A stretch of 64,000 nucleotides of DNA, taken from Desmonostoc vinosum HA7617-LM4. GTDB taxonomy: Bacteria > Cyanobacteriota > Cyanobacteriia > Cyanobacteriales > Nostocaceae. The notes beneath the pieces are model-generated. The model ran no database searches and was not told the DNA's origin. It saw only the letters and a list, made by a program, of their open reading frames with translations. The stretch lies in contig JAHHHC010000005.1 in NCBI GenBank assembly GCA_019359515.1, positions 124,001 to 188,000 of the forward strand, in the 5' to 3' direction. The position numbers and the translations under genes were made by a program. Below are positions 1 to 8,975 of the stretch, in pieces (the first letter of the stretch is position 1; each line of letters opens with the position of its first letter).

Positions 1-1599
1 CTAGCTTCTACACTATTTGCTACTAATGGCGCTCTAGCTGATGAGGCTAACGAACAAATTACGAATGTTGCTCAGTTGTCTCAAGCCCAGCAATCTAACG
101 GTCTTGATCAGGTAACATCTGTTTCTCAGTTTTCGGATGTACAGCCAACAGATTGGGCATTCCAAGCTTTACAGTCTCTAGTTGAGCGTTACGGCTGTAT
201 TGCAGGTTATCCCAACAGCACTTACCGTGGTAATCGTGCTTTGACCCGTTATGAATTTGCTGCTGGTTTGAATGCTTGTTTAGACCGAGTTAACGAACTA
301 ATTGCCACAGCTACAGCTGATTTGGTCACAAAACAGGACTTGGCTACTTTACAGCGCTTGCAAGAAGAGTTTTCTGCTGAATTAGCAACCCTGCGCGGTC
401 GAGTAGATGGTCTAGAAGCCCGCACCGCTGAATTGGAAGCGAATCAGTTCTCTACCACCACCAAGTTGGTTGGGGAAGTGATTTTCAACGCGGCTACACC
501 TTTTGGTGACACTAGGGCTGATACTGACACTAATCCAGACAACAATGCCGACTTAGACGACAACATCACTTTCTCTGATCGGGTTCGTTTGAACTTGTAC
601 ACCAGTTTCACTGGAACAGACAGATTGCAAACCCGTTTACAAGCCGCAAATATTGTCCAATTTGACGGTGGAAGCACCTCAACAACTAGTCCCAGACCCA
701 ACATCACTGGTACTAGCATGACTCGTCTGTCATTTGACGGTGATAACGGTAACAGTGTTGTTGTTGATAAACTCAACTATGCTTTCAACCTGAGTGAGGC
801 AATTCGGGTGAAGGTTGATGCTAGTGGTGCTGAACTCTACGAAAACACCTTCACCTTTAACCCTGACTTTGCTAGTTCTGGTTCGGGTTCAATCTCCCGC
901 TATGGACGTTTTAGCCCCATTTATCGCCAAGGTTCCGGCGGTGCTGGTTTAACTGTTGAATTCAATCCCAAAGGGCCTTTGACTTTAACAGGAGCTTATT
1001 TAGCACCCACCGGTAACAATCCAGTTGATGGTAATGGCGTTCTTGATGGTGCTAGCACTATCTTTGGTCAGCTAGCTTTCAAACCCAGTCAGGCTTTGAG
1101 CGTTGGTCTCACCTATGCTCGTACATACCAAAACAACGAAAGTAACGTCAACTTGTTTGCTAGCACAGGTAGTGGTTTTGCTAACCAACCATTTGGGAGA
1201 GTTGCTACTGTATCTGACAACTATGGTGTACAAGCTAACTTCCAAGCTAGTTCAAAATTGAGCGTTGGTGGTTGGGTTGGTTTCAGTACTATTGAGTCTC
1301 AAGTGACTGACGATGAAGCAGAAGCATTTTATTGGGCTGCTACCCTTGGTTTGAAAGACTTTGGTAGAGAAGGTAATGTGCTTGGTGTAATCTTTGGTCA
1401 ACCACCCAAACTCACCAGCAATGACGTTGACGCCAGAGAAGATCGAGACACTTCCTATCATTTAGAAGGTCTCTACAAAGTGAAACTAACTGATAACATT
1501 GCTGTTACCCCTGGTTTGTTGGTGATCTTCAATCCTGAACACAACGACAACAACGACACCATTTATGTAGGCACATTGCGTACTACTTTCAATTTCTAG
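1..1599 (+). CDS. SLH-domain OprB-type outer-membrane porin, 5' end missing
   Basis: The reading frame is open to the left edge, so the gene starts outside the window. The first in-window codons end in a signal-peptide-like tail (ATNGALA followed by DEANEQ). About codons 43-95 form an SLH domain (FSDVQPTDWAFQAL, then GYPNSTYRGNRALTRYEF), which in cyanobacterial porins binds the periplasmic cell-wall polymer. A short coiled coil follows (about codons 105-145), then a long beta-rich region ending in TLRTTFNF with a terminal aromatic residue, typical of an outer-membrane barrel. Relatives are annotated as iron-uptake or OprB-family porins of the cyanobacterial outer membrane; the substrate cannot be read from sequence. 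A strong hairpin terminator follows 33 bases after the stop. Confidence 0.9.
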   Translation, partial: LASTLFATNGALADEANEQITNVAQLSQAQQSNGLDQVTSVSQFSDVQPTDWAFQALQSLVERYGCIAGYPNSTYRGNRALTRYEFAAGLNACLDRVNELIATATADLVTKQDLATLQRLQEEFSAELATLRGRVDGLEARTAELEANQFSTTTKLVGEVIFNAATPFGDTRADTDTNPDNNADLDDNITFSDRVRLNLYTSFTGTDRLQTRLQAANIVQFDGGSTSTTSPRPNITGTSMTRLSFDGDNGNSVVVDKLNYAFNLSEAIRVKVDASGAELYENTFTFNPDFASSGSGSISRYGRFSPIYRQGSGGAGLTVEFNPKGPLTLTGAYLAPTGNNPVDGNGVLDGASTIFGQLAFKPSQALSVGLTYARTYQNNESNVNLFASTGSGFANQPFGRVATVSDNYGVQANFQASSKLSVGGWVGFSTIESQVTDDEAEAFYWAATLGLKDFGREGNVLGVIFGQPPKLTSNDVDAREDRDTSYHLEGLYKVKLTDNIAVTPGLLVIFNPEHNDNNDTIYVGTLRTTFNF

Positions 1600-1631
1600 A
1601 ATTGGTTACACGTTGTTAAACAGCACCGAGT

Positions 1632-1657
1632 AAAAGCCCACTGTTATGTGGGCTTTT
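1632..1657 (+). terminator. Rho-independent terminator of the porin gene
   Basis: The arms AAAAGCCCAC and GTGGGCTTTT are perfectly complementary around a 6-base loop. They lie 33 bases past the porin stop codon, and the T-rich arm supplies the uridine tract. Confidence 0.85.
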
Positions 1658-1670
1658 GCATAGAAAAAAG

Positions 1671-1931
1671 CTATTTAGGATGACAATCTGGTTGATTAGA
1701 TAAATTATTTGGGGGACGATCGCTACTCCAAGCCCACCATACACAACCACAATGGCAATTATAAAACTCCTGCCATTTGCGACGGTAGTCTACTGTAGTT
1801 ACAGGCGATCGCCGATTCAACCAAACAGCTGTAGCTTCTAAGCTACTTGAGTGGCAGTTAGGACAACAAAATTCGTAAGCATGTATTGCCTTATTTGTCC
1901 ATTCAGGCGGGATGAGGGCAAAAGCGTCCAT
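1671..1931 (-). CDS. Small zinc-ribbon-like protein, function unknown
   Basis: This 86-residue protein has Cys23-x2-Cys26 (CPNC) and, 33 residues later, Cys59-x-Cys61-x-Cys63. The spacing fits a zinc ribbon. Tryptophans cluster around the second knuckle (CVWWAWSSDR). It starts at an ATG and has no signal peptide or membrane segment. It lies convergent with the porin, just past its terminator. I do not recognise a named family. Small Cys-rich proteins of this type are common in Nostocales, and the conserved-looking Cys pairs are the main argument that it is a real gene. Confidence 0.55.
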   Translation of the reverse strand: MDAFALIPPEWTNKAIHAYEFCCPNCHSSSLEATAVWLNRRSPVTTVDYRRKWQEFYNCHCGCVWWAWSSDRPPNNLSNQPDCHPK

Positions 1932-2200
1932 GTAATTAAAAGCCTAATCTCAGCGATAATCCAAAACCTGAACGTTTGGAAATTGGGAAAAAAAGTAATA
2001 TAAATTTGCTCAATTAATATTCTTATGGCTTTGGTTATCTCTTATTAACACTCTCGCCGAAGACAGCTTCGCTTGTAGCGGGAGATTCTTACTTCAGCCC
2101 CACATAGACTATGGAAATTTATCATAAACTAAAGATTAACATAAAAACTTATTTTTAACAGATTTAGTTACTATGTAGATTATGGCTAATAATTAAAATT

Positions 2201-2797
2201 ATGGAGCCAAATGTTGAAATTCGTCGCTTATTAGATGTAATGCCTGCTTCTGGTCGAATGACAACCAAAATTGTCAGCAAACCAGAGCAAAAAAAGGTTA
2301 TTGACGCCTCTTTCCCCTTACCCTGGAATCAGGCGCGACCTATATATATTAATTTTGATTTGTGGCGTCGTCTGGCGAAACCACAACGCGACTTGCTGCT
2401 ATTGCATATGGTTAGCTGGTTGACGGGGGTAAGGTGGTTTAAACCGGATGTTTATCAAGGTTTAGTACTAGCTGGCTTGTTAGGCGGATTAGTAGAATCA
2501 ACACAAGCAGATGTAGTAGGTATAGCAGTAGCTGGGGGATTGAGTGCGATCGCGCTAATGCGGATTTGGCGCATCAATAAATCTCAAGACTCAGAGTTAA
2601 ACGCTGATACAGCAGCCATTAAGATTGCACAGCGCCGTGGTTACACAGAAAGCGAAGCCGCGCTGCATCTATTATCTGCGATTGAAACAGTAGCCAAAAT
2701 TGAAGGGCGTTCTGGTTTAGATTTTAACGAATTGATTCGTTGTCAGAACCTCAAGGCGATCGCAGGTTTATCTCCCGTAAGTATGCCAAAAACTTAA
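2201..2797 (+). CDS. DUF3318 family protein
   Basis: This 198-residue protein matches my memory of the cyanobacterial DUF3318 family: an N-terminal MEPNVEIRRLLDVMPASGRM, a conserved central PLPWNQARPIYINFDLW, then two hydrophobic segments (about residues 85-102 and 104-122) and a basic-acidic C-terminal half. It is probably membrane-associated. The ATG is preceded by an A/T-rich leader without a clear Shine-Dalgarno sequence, as is frequent in cyanobacteria. It converges on the next gene, 29 bases away. No biochemical role is known to me. Confidence 0.75.
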   Translation: MEPNVEIRRLLDVMPASGRMTTKIVSKPEQKKVIDASFPLPWNQARPIYINFDLWRRLAKPQRDLLLLHMVSWLTGVRWFKPDVYQGLVLAGLLGGLVESTQADVVGIAVAGGLSAIALMRIWRINKSQDSELNADTAAIKIAQRRGYTESEAALHLLSAIETVAKIEGRSGLDFNELIRCQNLKAIAGLSPVSMPKT

Positions 2798-2826
2798 CCC
2801 AAGAATCTGCAACTTCGCATATTAGT

Positions 2827-4461
2827 TTATGATTCATCTAACATTTGGGCAAGTACATTACGTGTAATTGCTTGAGCATCGGCACTCAAAACCGAGGGAC
2901 GTAATTGCGTTGTATTGTAATCATCTAATCCCCAACTCCACTGCATAGAACCTGTAGCAAACACTGTGGCCCCAGATTTTGTAGTATAAACGGTCATATC
3001 TGAGTATCTCGTACCACCGTTGTAGCGAAAAGGTGAATGGGCAATCCGAATCGTGTTAGCAGGCGCATTCCCAAACATGCGATCGACTTCGTAGCCCAAC
3101 AATCCTACGAGGCGCATTTCTTTCAAATGTGCTTTGCTATTTGCTCGCAAAGATACTGTTTTGTCTTGCTGGAGTTGCGTACCCACAAGCAACCAATCTG
3201 GTGCTGTTTCGTTAACCACAATATCAGCGTTGACTTGAAATGTTTCATACATCACTCCAATCAAAGCATCTTCTGGGCGCTTCACAGGTTCTTTTCGCCA
3301 AAGAGTAGTCACCAGATAATCATTAATCGGATTTTTATCCCTAAAAAAGGGATCTAGAGCAAAGCTTTCTTTATAAGTAACAATAGTACGATTTATATCT
3401 TGGGTAATCAGGCTAGGCTCAAAACGAATCTGCCAATAACAAGTGTTAGCAGAAAAAAAGCCCAGGCTGACGCCACCTTCCCGTGCTGCTTGTACATTTT
3501 GCCGCATCTGCCACGACCAATATTCATCATGACCTACTGCAAGAAATGCTTTATGCAAAAAGAGTATCGGTTTGCCAGTTCGTATATCTAAAGGATTATT
3601 GTGTGTATCAATATCAGTACAGTACGTAACATCATAACCTTCACGTTCTAGCCATCTAACCATGTTATATTCCCACCCAGCGTTAGAAGTTCTCTTTGGT
3701 GGTTGGAAGTTAGTCAAAAACTCTCCTGCTCCCACTCCATAAGCTGCTAGCCGAGATGGACTACGCGCATAGGGGCGATTAAAAGATACTTTTTGTGCTT
3801 GTTTACCGCGACTATTCCAACGATAAAGCGACATGCTGCCCCAGTTGTTATAAGCCTGATAAGTGGTGACGCTTGATTGAAAAAGAATGTCAGAAGGGCG
3901 GCTATCATCGCGGACTACAAAAATGATGTAGCTTTGTTTCCCACTCTGGCTAGCAGTTAATTTTGCTAAATAAAATCCACTTGTCCACTCTGTAGAATTA
4001 TTGGAATCTTGAGGAATTTTTAATGTATATGGGTCTTGCCAATCGCATTCAATTAAACCAGTTGCTACATCTATAATTGGCGGTGGTTGCTTGATTCCAT
4101 TGCGAACAATTGCAGGTGTTATCTGTCGTCCACCTGCACCGCCATACCAGCCCATCCGAAAAATTTCAATAGTATATTTTGGTTCTTTTGTGTTGACAAA
4201 AAACTTAATTTCATCACCTCGATTAACGCTAGTTAGAGAAGCATACCCTTCGATTTCTCGCTTAACAGCAGGATTGGTTAATTGCCATTCCCAAGTACCT
4301 GCTTTTTGATTTTCAATAGCTATCGGATTATTTTTTTGCCTAGATGTTGGCAAGTCAGTAGATTTTACGGATGGTTGTAGAAGATTTAAAACAACAATCA
4401 AAATTAGCAGCGCTGGTAGGATTATCCTCCAAACAAATTTGAATTGTTTAATAAAAAACAT
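2827..4461 (-). CDS. N,N-dimethylformamidase beta-subunit-like protein, membrane-anchored
   Basis: This 544-residue protein has one N-terminal hydrophobic segment (about residues 8-30) that acts as anchor or uncleaved signal. The rest resembles the large subunit of N,N-dimethylformamidase and its C-terminal GATase-like fold. Shared blocks with the paralogue at 5948-8146 are IEIFRMGWYGGAGGR, FQSSVTTYQAYNNWG, VGHDEYWSWQMR, FFSANTCYWQIRFE and GSMQWSWGLDDY. In the characterised amidohydrolase, iron is held by two Tyr and one Glu; the Tyr residues of HDEYW and NTCYW are candidates here, which is inference. The substrate is unknown and amide hydrolysis is unproven. It is a periplasmic or surface enzyme by topology. 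Confidence 0.75.
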   Translation of the reverse strand: MFFIKQFKFVWRIILPALLILIVVLNLLQPSVKSTDLPTSRQKNNPIAIENQKAGTWEWQLTNPAVKREIEGYASLTSVNRGDEIKFFVNTKEPKYTIEIFRMGWYGGAGGRQITPAIVRNGIKQPPPIIDVATGLIECDWQDPYTLKIPQDSNNSTEWTSGFYLAKLTASQSGKQSYIIFVVRDDSRPSDILFQSSVTTYQAYNNWGSMSLYRWNSRGKQAQKVSFNRPYARSPSRLAAYGVGAGEFLTNFQPPKRTSNAGWEYNMVRWLEREGYDVTYCTDIDTHNNPLDIRTGKPILFLHKAFLAVGHDEYWSWQMRQNVQAAREGGVSLGFFSANTCYWQIRFEPSLITQDINRTIVTYKESFALDPFFRDKNPINDYLVTTLWRKEPVKRPEDALIGVMYETFQVNADIVVNETAPDWLLVGTQLQQDKTVSLRANSKAHLKEMRLVGLLGYEVDRMFGNAPANTIRIAHSPFRYNGGTRYSDMTVYTTKSGATVFATGSMQWSWGLDDYNTTQLRPSVLSADAQAITRNVLAQMLDES

Positions 4462-4710
4462 CCCTGTATATTGGTGATAATAGCCTGTTAATAAAGCAGA
4501 TCAACAGCGATCATAATATTCTATATACTGTGATCTTAAATATTATCTTAACTAAATTACTTATCAAATTTTATTGCGATCGCCACAAAGCGATCAAATC
4601 CCCGACTTCTTGGAGAAGTCAGGTATTTTGGTTGATTGTGAGTTGATTTGTAGCGATCGCTTACATTTTACCATAGGCGATCGCATCTATTCTACTTGCA
4701 GATTTTGTAG

Positions 4711-4780
4711 TTTGGGTTGACGTAAGGAAACCCAACATTCTCAATGTATTTGTTGGGTTGAATAAAGAAATCCAACCTAC
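4711..4780. repeat. Intergenic GGGTT/AACCC inverted-repeat element
   Basis: TTGGGTT, AACCCAAC and GTTGGGTT, with a degenerate final copy ATCCAACC, occur within 70 bases and can fold into alternative hairpins. Short elements with this core are scattered in cyanobacterial intergenic DNA. The rest of 4462-4823 holds HIP1 octamers and no recognisable gene. Confidence 0.5.
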
Positions 4781-4823
4781 CATTTTCTGATATGCTACTT
4801 GGGAGAAAAAATTAAAATTACCT

Positions 4824-4946
4824 GTGATTGTAGAAACAATACCAGACGAAGCATTAGTTGTTCGTGGTGGACGGAATCGACCAGAAGATATTGAGTGTGG
4901 GTTTGGAACTCATCCAAGTGGAGTAACTCCGGCCAAGTCAACTTGA
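4824..4946 (+). pseudogene. Truncated upstream partner of a two-gene cyanobacterial cassette
   Basis: From a GTG at 4824 the frame gives 40 residues, including ETIPDEALVVRGGRNRPEDI and GTHPSGVT, then stops at 4944. I recall a cyanobacterial hypothetical family that begins this way and continues for about 60 more residues. Here the frame ends just after THPSGVT, so it looks like a decayed copy. It lies 23 bases upstream of the gene at 4970, which in other genomes I believe is its usual partner. Function unknown. The family assignment is from memory, and a very short functional peptide cannot be excluded. Confidence 0.5.
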
Positions 4947-4969
4947 ATATTTGATTAATATTAAAAGTT

Positions 4970-5236
4970 ATGGATATACCTAGAATTTTTGCTGATTTTC
5001 ATAATGCTGATTTTCAAGGTCGTCTGCGACTTAATTGTACTGGCACTATTGAAGATTTAGCCCATCAAAAAATTTGGTTGCAAGATAATTTACATTTGAC
5101 ATTTTATAGTGAGGATTTAGAAGTTGATGGAATTGTTCAATATTCTCATGAAGAAAATGTCTGGGTGGCCGTAATTAATTGGGATGAAATTAGAGAACAA
5201 GGAAATCTATCAACTCAAGGTATTAACATGATGTAA
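4970..5236 (+). CDS. Conserved small hypothetical protein
   Basis: This 88-residue protein has no signal peptide or membrane segment. It contains FADFHNADFQGRLRLNCTGT near the N-terminus and VDGIVQYSHEENVWVAVINW near the C-terminus, suggesting a small beta-rich fold. It sits directly behind the truncated frame at 4824-4946, and the two probably formed one transcript. I recognise the pairing from Nostocales genomes but know of no function. Since its partner is degraded, this copy may also be on the way out, although its own frame is intact. Confidence 0.6.
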   Translation: MDIPRIFADFHNADFQGRLRLNCTGTIEDLAHQKIWLQDNLHLTFYSEDLEVDGIVQYSHEENVWVAVINWDEIREQGNLSTQGINMM

Positions 5237-5344
5237 AATCACTATCTTAATCATCAAATAAAGTAGTGATGTCTAACGACAAGCCGATGCAGCATCTACG
5301 CCTCCATAATACTTCCAGAAAGTATCAGGCATAAAGCGCGTAGT

Positions 5345-5443
5345 TTACCACCGTAGGTATCGCCCCAAAACGATTAGATTCCCATTCCTAAGCTCGACAG
5401 CTAAATAGGTGATCCCAAAACCGCCTTGTGCGAGTATGTTTTC
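5345..5443 (-). pseudogene. Fragment of a Ser/Thr protein kinase N-lobe
   Basis: On the minus strand the frame reads ENILAQGGFGITYLAVEL and a few further residues to a stop at 5345-5347. The GGFGITYLA stretch is the glycine-rich nucleotide loop typical of cyanobacterial Hanks-type kinases. Nothing else of a kinase (VAIK lysine, HRD, DFG) is present, so this is a remnant of about 33 codons. The remainder of the 5237-5947 gap holds no other recognisable gene; its right half is A/T-rich and is presumably the promoter of the gene at 5948. Confidence 0.6.
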
Positions 5444-5947
5444 TATTACAGCAATCAGATTTGATTTTTGAAATACATGTAAAGTAAGCTCTGCACGCAA
5501 TCTCTTTACAACATTTGATCGGTTGCTGGAAAGCTTTTAATTTATTTTAATACATTCAAGATAAGTAAAAACACTTAAAAATTTCTGAGATTTTGGAAAA
5601 TAATCAAAATAGATATGTATTTTATAGATTGAATTGGTTATCAAAAAAGATAGCTATGTTTAGTACATGAAGTATGAATAAAACCTGATTTTAAAAGTGT
5701 TAACTATAAAAACAATCGCTAAAATCAACGTTTTAAAATCTCCACTGAGTACCAGTTCAATGACTGACAAGGAAAATATTTTTTTGCATATTGAAGATTT
5801 ATTAAGAGTTAATTTTTAACTACTTAAGTAGCAGTGCAAACACAAATAATCTCAAAAAAATTTAAAAATTTTTTCGTCATTTTCAGAAATTAGAAGTTGT
5901 AAATGAGTAGATAAAATAGAACACACCCAAAAAGTTGAATCACAATT

Positions 5948-8146
5948 ATGAGTCAACCTCAATCTGTCTTTACCAACCAAGAACCGAATAACAAAAATGC
6001 TAACGATAGTGGTACTAAGTATGAGCTAGGCATGAAGTTTCAGAGTACTAAGCCTGGTAAAATTAACGCTATTCGCTATTGGAAAGCGACTAATGAAACT
6101 GGAACTCATACTGGTACAATCTGGTCAGCAACAGGTACTGTCCTAGCCAAAGTTACATTCTCCAATGAAACTGCTTCAGGTTGGCAGCAACAAACTCTCA
6201 CTACTCCACTCAGTATTCAAGCTAATACAACATATGTTGTCTCTGTCAACACCAATGGTTTTTTTGCTGTTACTAATAATGGATTAGGCACTTCAATTAC
6301 TAACCTTGATCTGAAAACGGTAGCTGATGGTAATAATGGAGTATTTGGAAATCCAGGTGTTTTCCCCAAAGACTCTTTCCAAAACAACAACTATTTTCGT
6401 GATGTTGTCTTCGTTGCTAACGCTGTGGCTACGATCACGAAAGTGGGTGGTGATAACCAAAGTGGCAAAACTGGAACTGTATTGCTTCAAGCTTTAACTG
6501 TTCAAGTAAAAAACAGTGCTGGTCAACCTCAAGCAGGTGTGAAAGTTAATTTTGCAATCACTAGTGGTAGTGGTTCGGTTTCACCTGTTAGTGCGGTCAC
6601 TAATGCGAACGGTCACGCAAGCACCAAGCTAACTTTGGGAACTTCCGTTGGTAAAATCACTGTTAAAGCCACAGCATCTGGTATTGGCAGCACCAATTTT
6701 ACTGCCACCGCTACACTAGCAACAACCAACGCTATCTATTTAGAAAATCAAAAAACTGGCACAACAGCATGGCAAATTCCCTTTGAGAAAATGGCTGGTA
6801 ATGAGGTTGCTGGTTATGCATCAGCAACTAGCGTCAATAAGGGTGGTTCATTAGATATTAAAGTTTCTTTGCTGCAAGATGGACAGTTTTCGATTGATGT
6901 GTATCGTTTAGGTTACTACGCAGGCACAGGCGCAAGACTGATGGTTAGTAGTGGTTTTCTTAATGGCTTCAAACAACCTAAATGTGAAATTACAGACCCT
7001 AGTACTCGCCTTGTCGAATGTAAGTGGGCAACTTCCTACACCTTACAAGTAGGTGCTGATTGGACTAGCGGTTTGTACATTGCCAAGCTGACTGATAAAA
7101 CCAGCGGTAAGCAGTCACAGGTGTGGTTTGTGGTGCGTCATGACAATGCTAAATCTGATGTTTTATTCCAGAGCAGCTTTACCAACCACCAAGCATATAA
7201 CAAGTATGGTGGTTACAGCTTGTATGATTTCAACTCCAATAACTTCACAAAAGCCTGGAAAGTCTCTTTTGACCGACCATTTTCCCAAGCACTTGATGAC
7301 ATCCAGTTTAACAATATCCTTCGCTGGGAATTTAATATGATTCGGTGGTTGGAATCTCAAAGCTATGACGTGTTATACGTGACTAATCTTGATATCCATT
7401 CCAACCCACTGTTACTACGCCAGCACAAGGTCTTTTTGTCGGTTGGTCATGATGAATACTGGTCAATGGAAGAACGGCTAAATGTCGAGCAAGCCCGTGA
7501 CGCTAACCCACCAACAAACTTGGCATTTTTCTCAGCGAATACCGCTTATTGGCGAGTCCGGTTTGAGGAATCAAGTGATGGACAACCCAATCGAGTTATG
7601 GTTTGTTACAAAGAGAAGTGGGATAAAGATCCGATCGCACCAACTAATAAATTCCGCAGCCCACAGAATAATCAGCCGGAAAATGCTCTCTTGGGAGTAA
7701 TGTACACAGGCGATCGCAATATTGTCTACGGCGGATATGATTTTGTCGTCAAAAAAAGCGATGATCCTTACTACGCCAATACAGGTCTCAAAAATGGTGA
7801 CAAACTAGAACGACTAGTAGGTTTTGAATGGGACGGAATTGTTAACAATGGTTTTACTCCACCTGGGTTAGTCATCCTTGCTGAATCACCAGTTGATTTT
7901 GATGGTCAAGATCTAGATGTCATGGGACAAACTACATACGAGATTGCACATGCCGTTCGTTACACTGCCAGCAGTGGTGGCAAAGTATTTTCTACAGGCT
8001 CAATTCAATGGATGTGGGGACTAGATAGTTTTGGTGTTAAAGATCCACGCGAAGACCCTCGCGCCAAGCAAATAGCAGTCAACGTGTTAGCAGACATGGG
8101 TGCTAAACCTTTAACGCCATCACCAGGGGTAGTTGTGCCTACTTAA
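5948..8146 (+). CDS. DUF4082 + Big/invasin Ig-like + dimethylformamidase-like multidomain protein
   Basis: This 732-residue protein has three parts. Residues about 8-155 match DUF4082 (FTNQEPN, ELGMKFQSTKPGKINAIRYWK, FRDVVFVANA), a carbohydrate-associated beta domain. Residues about 160-255 form a Big_1/invasin Ig-like domain (GGDNQSGKTGTVL, NANGHASTKLTLG). From about residue 265 comes the dimethylformamidase-like catalytic region shared with the protein at 2827-4461 (FQSSFTNHQAYNKYG, VGHDEYWSMEERLN, FFSANTAYWRVRFE, GSIQWMWGLDSF). The domain mix suggests an extracellular or surface protein, but no classical signal peptide is seen after the ATG. The substrate is unknown. The gene is followed by a clear terminator and stands alone. 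Confidence 0.75.
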   Translation: MSQPQSVFTNQEPNNKNANDSGTKYELGMKFQSTKPGKINAIRYWKATNETGTHTGTIWSATGTVLAKVTFSNETASGWQQQTLTTPLSIQANTTYVVSVNTNGFFAVTNNGLGTSITNLDLKTVADGNNGVFGNPGVFPKDSFQNNNYFRDVVFVANAVATITKVGGDNQSGKTGTVLLQALTVQVKNSAGQPQAGVKVNFAITSGSGSVSPVSAVTNANGHASTKLTLGTSVGKITVKATASGIGSTNFTATATLATTNAIYLENQKTGTTAWQIPFEKMAGNEVAGYASATSVNKGGSLDIKVSLLQDGQFSIDVYRLGYYAGTGARLMVSSGFLNGFKQPKCEITDPSTRLVECKWATSYTLQVGADWTSGLYIAKLTDKTSGKQSQVWFVVRHDNAKSDVLFQSSFTNHQAYNKYGGYSLYDFNSNNFTKAWKVSFDRPFSQALDDIQFNNILRWEFNMIRWLESQSYDVLYVTNLDIHSNPLLLRQHKVFLSVGHDEYWSMEERLNVEQARDANPPTNLAFFSANTAYWRVRFEESSDGQPNRVMVCYKEKWDKDPIAPTNKFRSPQNNQPENALLGVMYTGDRNIVYGGYDFVVKKSDDPYYANTGLKNGDKLERLVGFEWDGIVNNGFTPPGLVILAESPVDFDGQDLDVMGQTTYEIAHAVRYTASSGGKVFSTGSIQWMWGLDSFGVKDPREDPRAKQIAVNVLADMGAKPLTPSPGVVVPT

Positions 8147-8172
8147 GTAGGATTTTTCAAAGAAGGGAACAG

Positions 8173-8203
8173 GGAACAGTTTTCCGATTTCCTGTTCTTT
8201 TTT
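8173..8203 (+). terminator. Rho-independent terminator
   Basis: GGAACAG pairs with CTGTTC across a 12-base loop, followed by TTTTTT. It starts 26 bases after the stop of the preceding plus-strand gene. Confidence 0.75.
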
Positions 8204-8311
8204 ATACTATACTTATTACTGTCCATCCTCCAGAAAAAACACGGTCTTCCCCTCGATACTTGCTGTCTTTGCCATTACCTTTTGGGCGATCGCGCCAAGC
8301 GCAATGATAGG

Positions 8312-8884
8312 TCATAATTTGTTCAATTGAGGGAGTAGGGCTGCAAAAGCTTGACCACGATGGCTAATTGACCCTTTCAATTCTGGCGACATCTGTGCAA
8401 AGGTCAATTGCTTTTCTGGAACATAAAAAATTGGGTCGTAGCCGAAACCACCATCACCACGGGGAGTATGAAGAATTTCTCCACGACAAATGCCTTCAGC
8501 TTTAAAAGCGATCGCCCCATCGGCAGATGCGATCGCGATCGCACACACAAATTGGGCTTGCCGATTCACTTCACCGTCTAATTCCCGCAATACCCTGGCA
8601 ATACGTTCTGAGTCGGTTGGGGCATAACGGGCAGAATATACTCCTGGTGCGCCATTGAGGGCATCTACCTCTAAGCCAGAATCATCGGCGATCGCCCACT
8701 CTCCAGTTGCTAAAGCTACCTGGGATGCTTTCAAACAGGCATTAGCTGCAAAGGTATCGCCTGTCTCTTCAATGTCTAATTCTTCTGGTTTGAGGGTCAA
8801 CTCCCATCCAGAATCTGCAAGGTAAGCTTGCATTTCTTGTAGCTTACCTGGATTACCTGTGGCTACTACTAATAGTTTTGTCAT
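8312..8884 (-). CDS. rdgB: RdgB/HAM1 family non-canonical purine NTP pyrophosphatase
   Basis: It hydrolyses dITP, XTP and ITP to monophosphates, keeping deaminated purines out of DNA and RNA. The 190-residue form starting MTKLLVVATGNPGKLQEM fits the family: the substrate-loop motif ATGNPGK is at residues 7-13, with FAANACLKA, ADDSGLEVDALNGAPGVYSA and GFGYDPIF downstream. The frame is open 23 codons further upstream, but that stretch covers a dispersed GCCTTCGGCAAGGC-type repeat. The ATG at 8884 is therefore the better start. It follows the alcohol dehydrogenase gene on the same strand with about 90 bases between. Confidence 0.92.
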   Translation of the reverse strand: MTKLLVVATGNPGKLQEMQAYLADSGWELTLKPEELDIEETGDTFAANACLKASQVALATGEWAIADDSGLEVDALNGAPGVYSARYAPTDSERIARVLRELDGEVNRQAQFVCAIAIASADGAIAFKAEGICRGEILHTPRGDGGFGYDPIFYVPEKQLTFAQMSPELKGSISHRGQAFAALLPQLNKL

Positions 8885-8916
8885 TGGTCGGTGACGTTCT
8901 TTCGCGTTAATTATGA

Positions 8917-8952
8917 ACCAGGCGATGCCTTCGGCAAGGCTTCGCCAAGGCA
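8917..8952. repeat. Short palindromic intergenic repeat
   Basis: GCGATGCCTTCGGCAAGGC followed by TTCGCCAAGGCAC forms overlapping hairpins. Similar CTTCGG-rich elements occur at 2054-2090 and 23055-23075. The element supplies a false N-terminal extension to rdgB. Confidence 0.5.
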
Positions 8953-8975
8953 CTTAAATTAGTAAGTCAGGTTCT

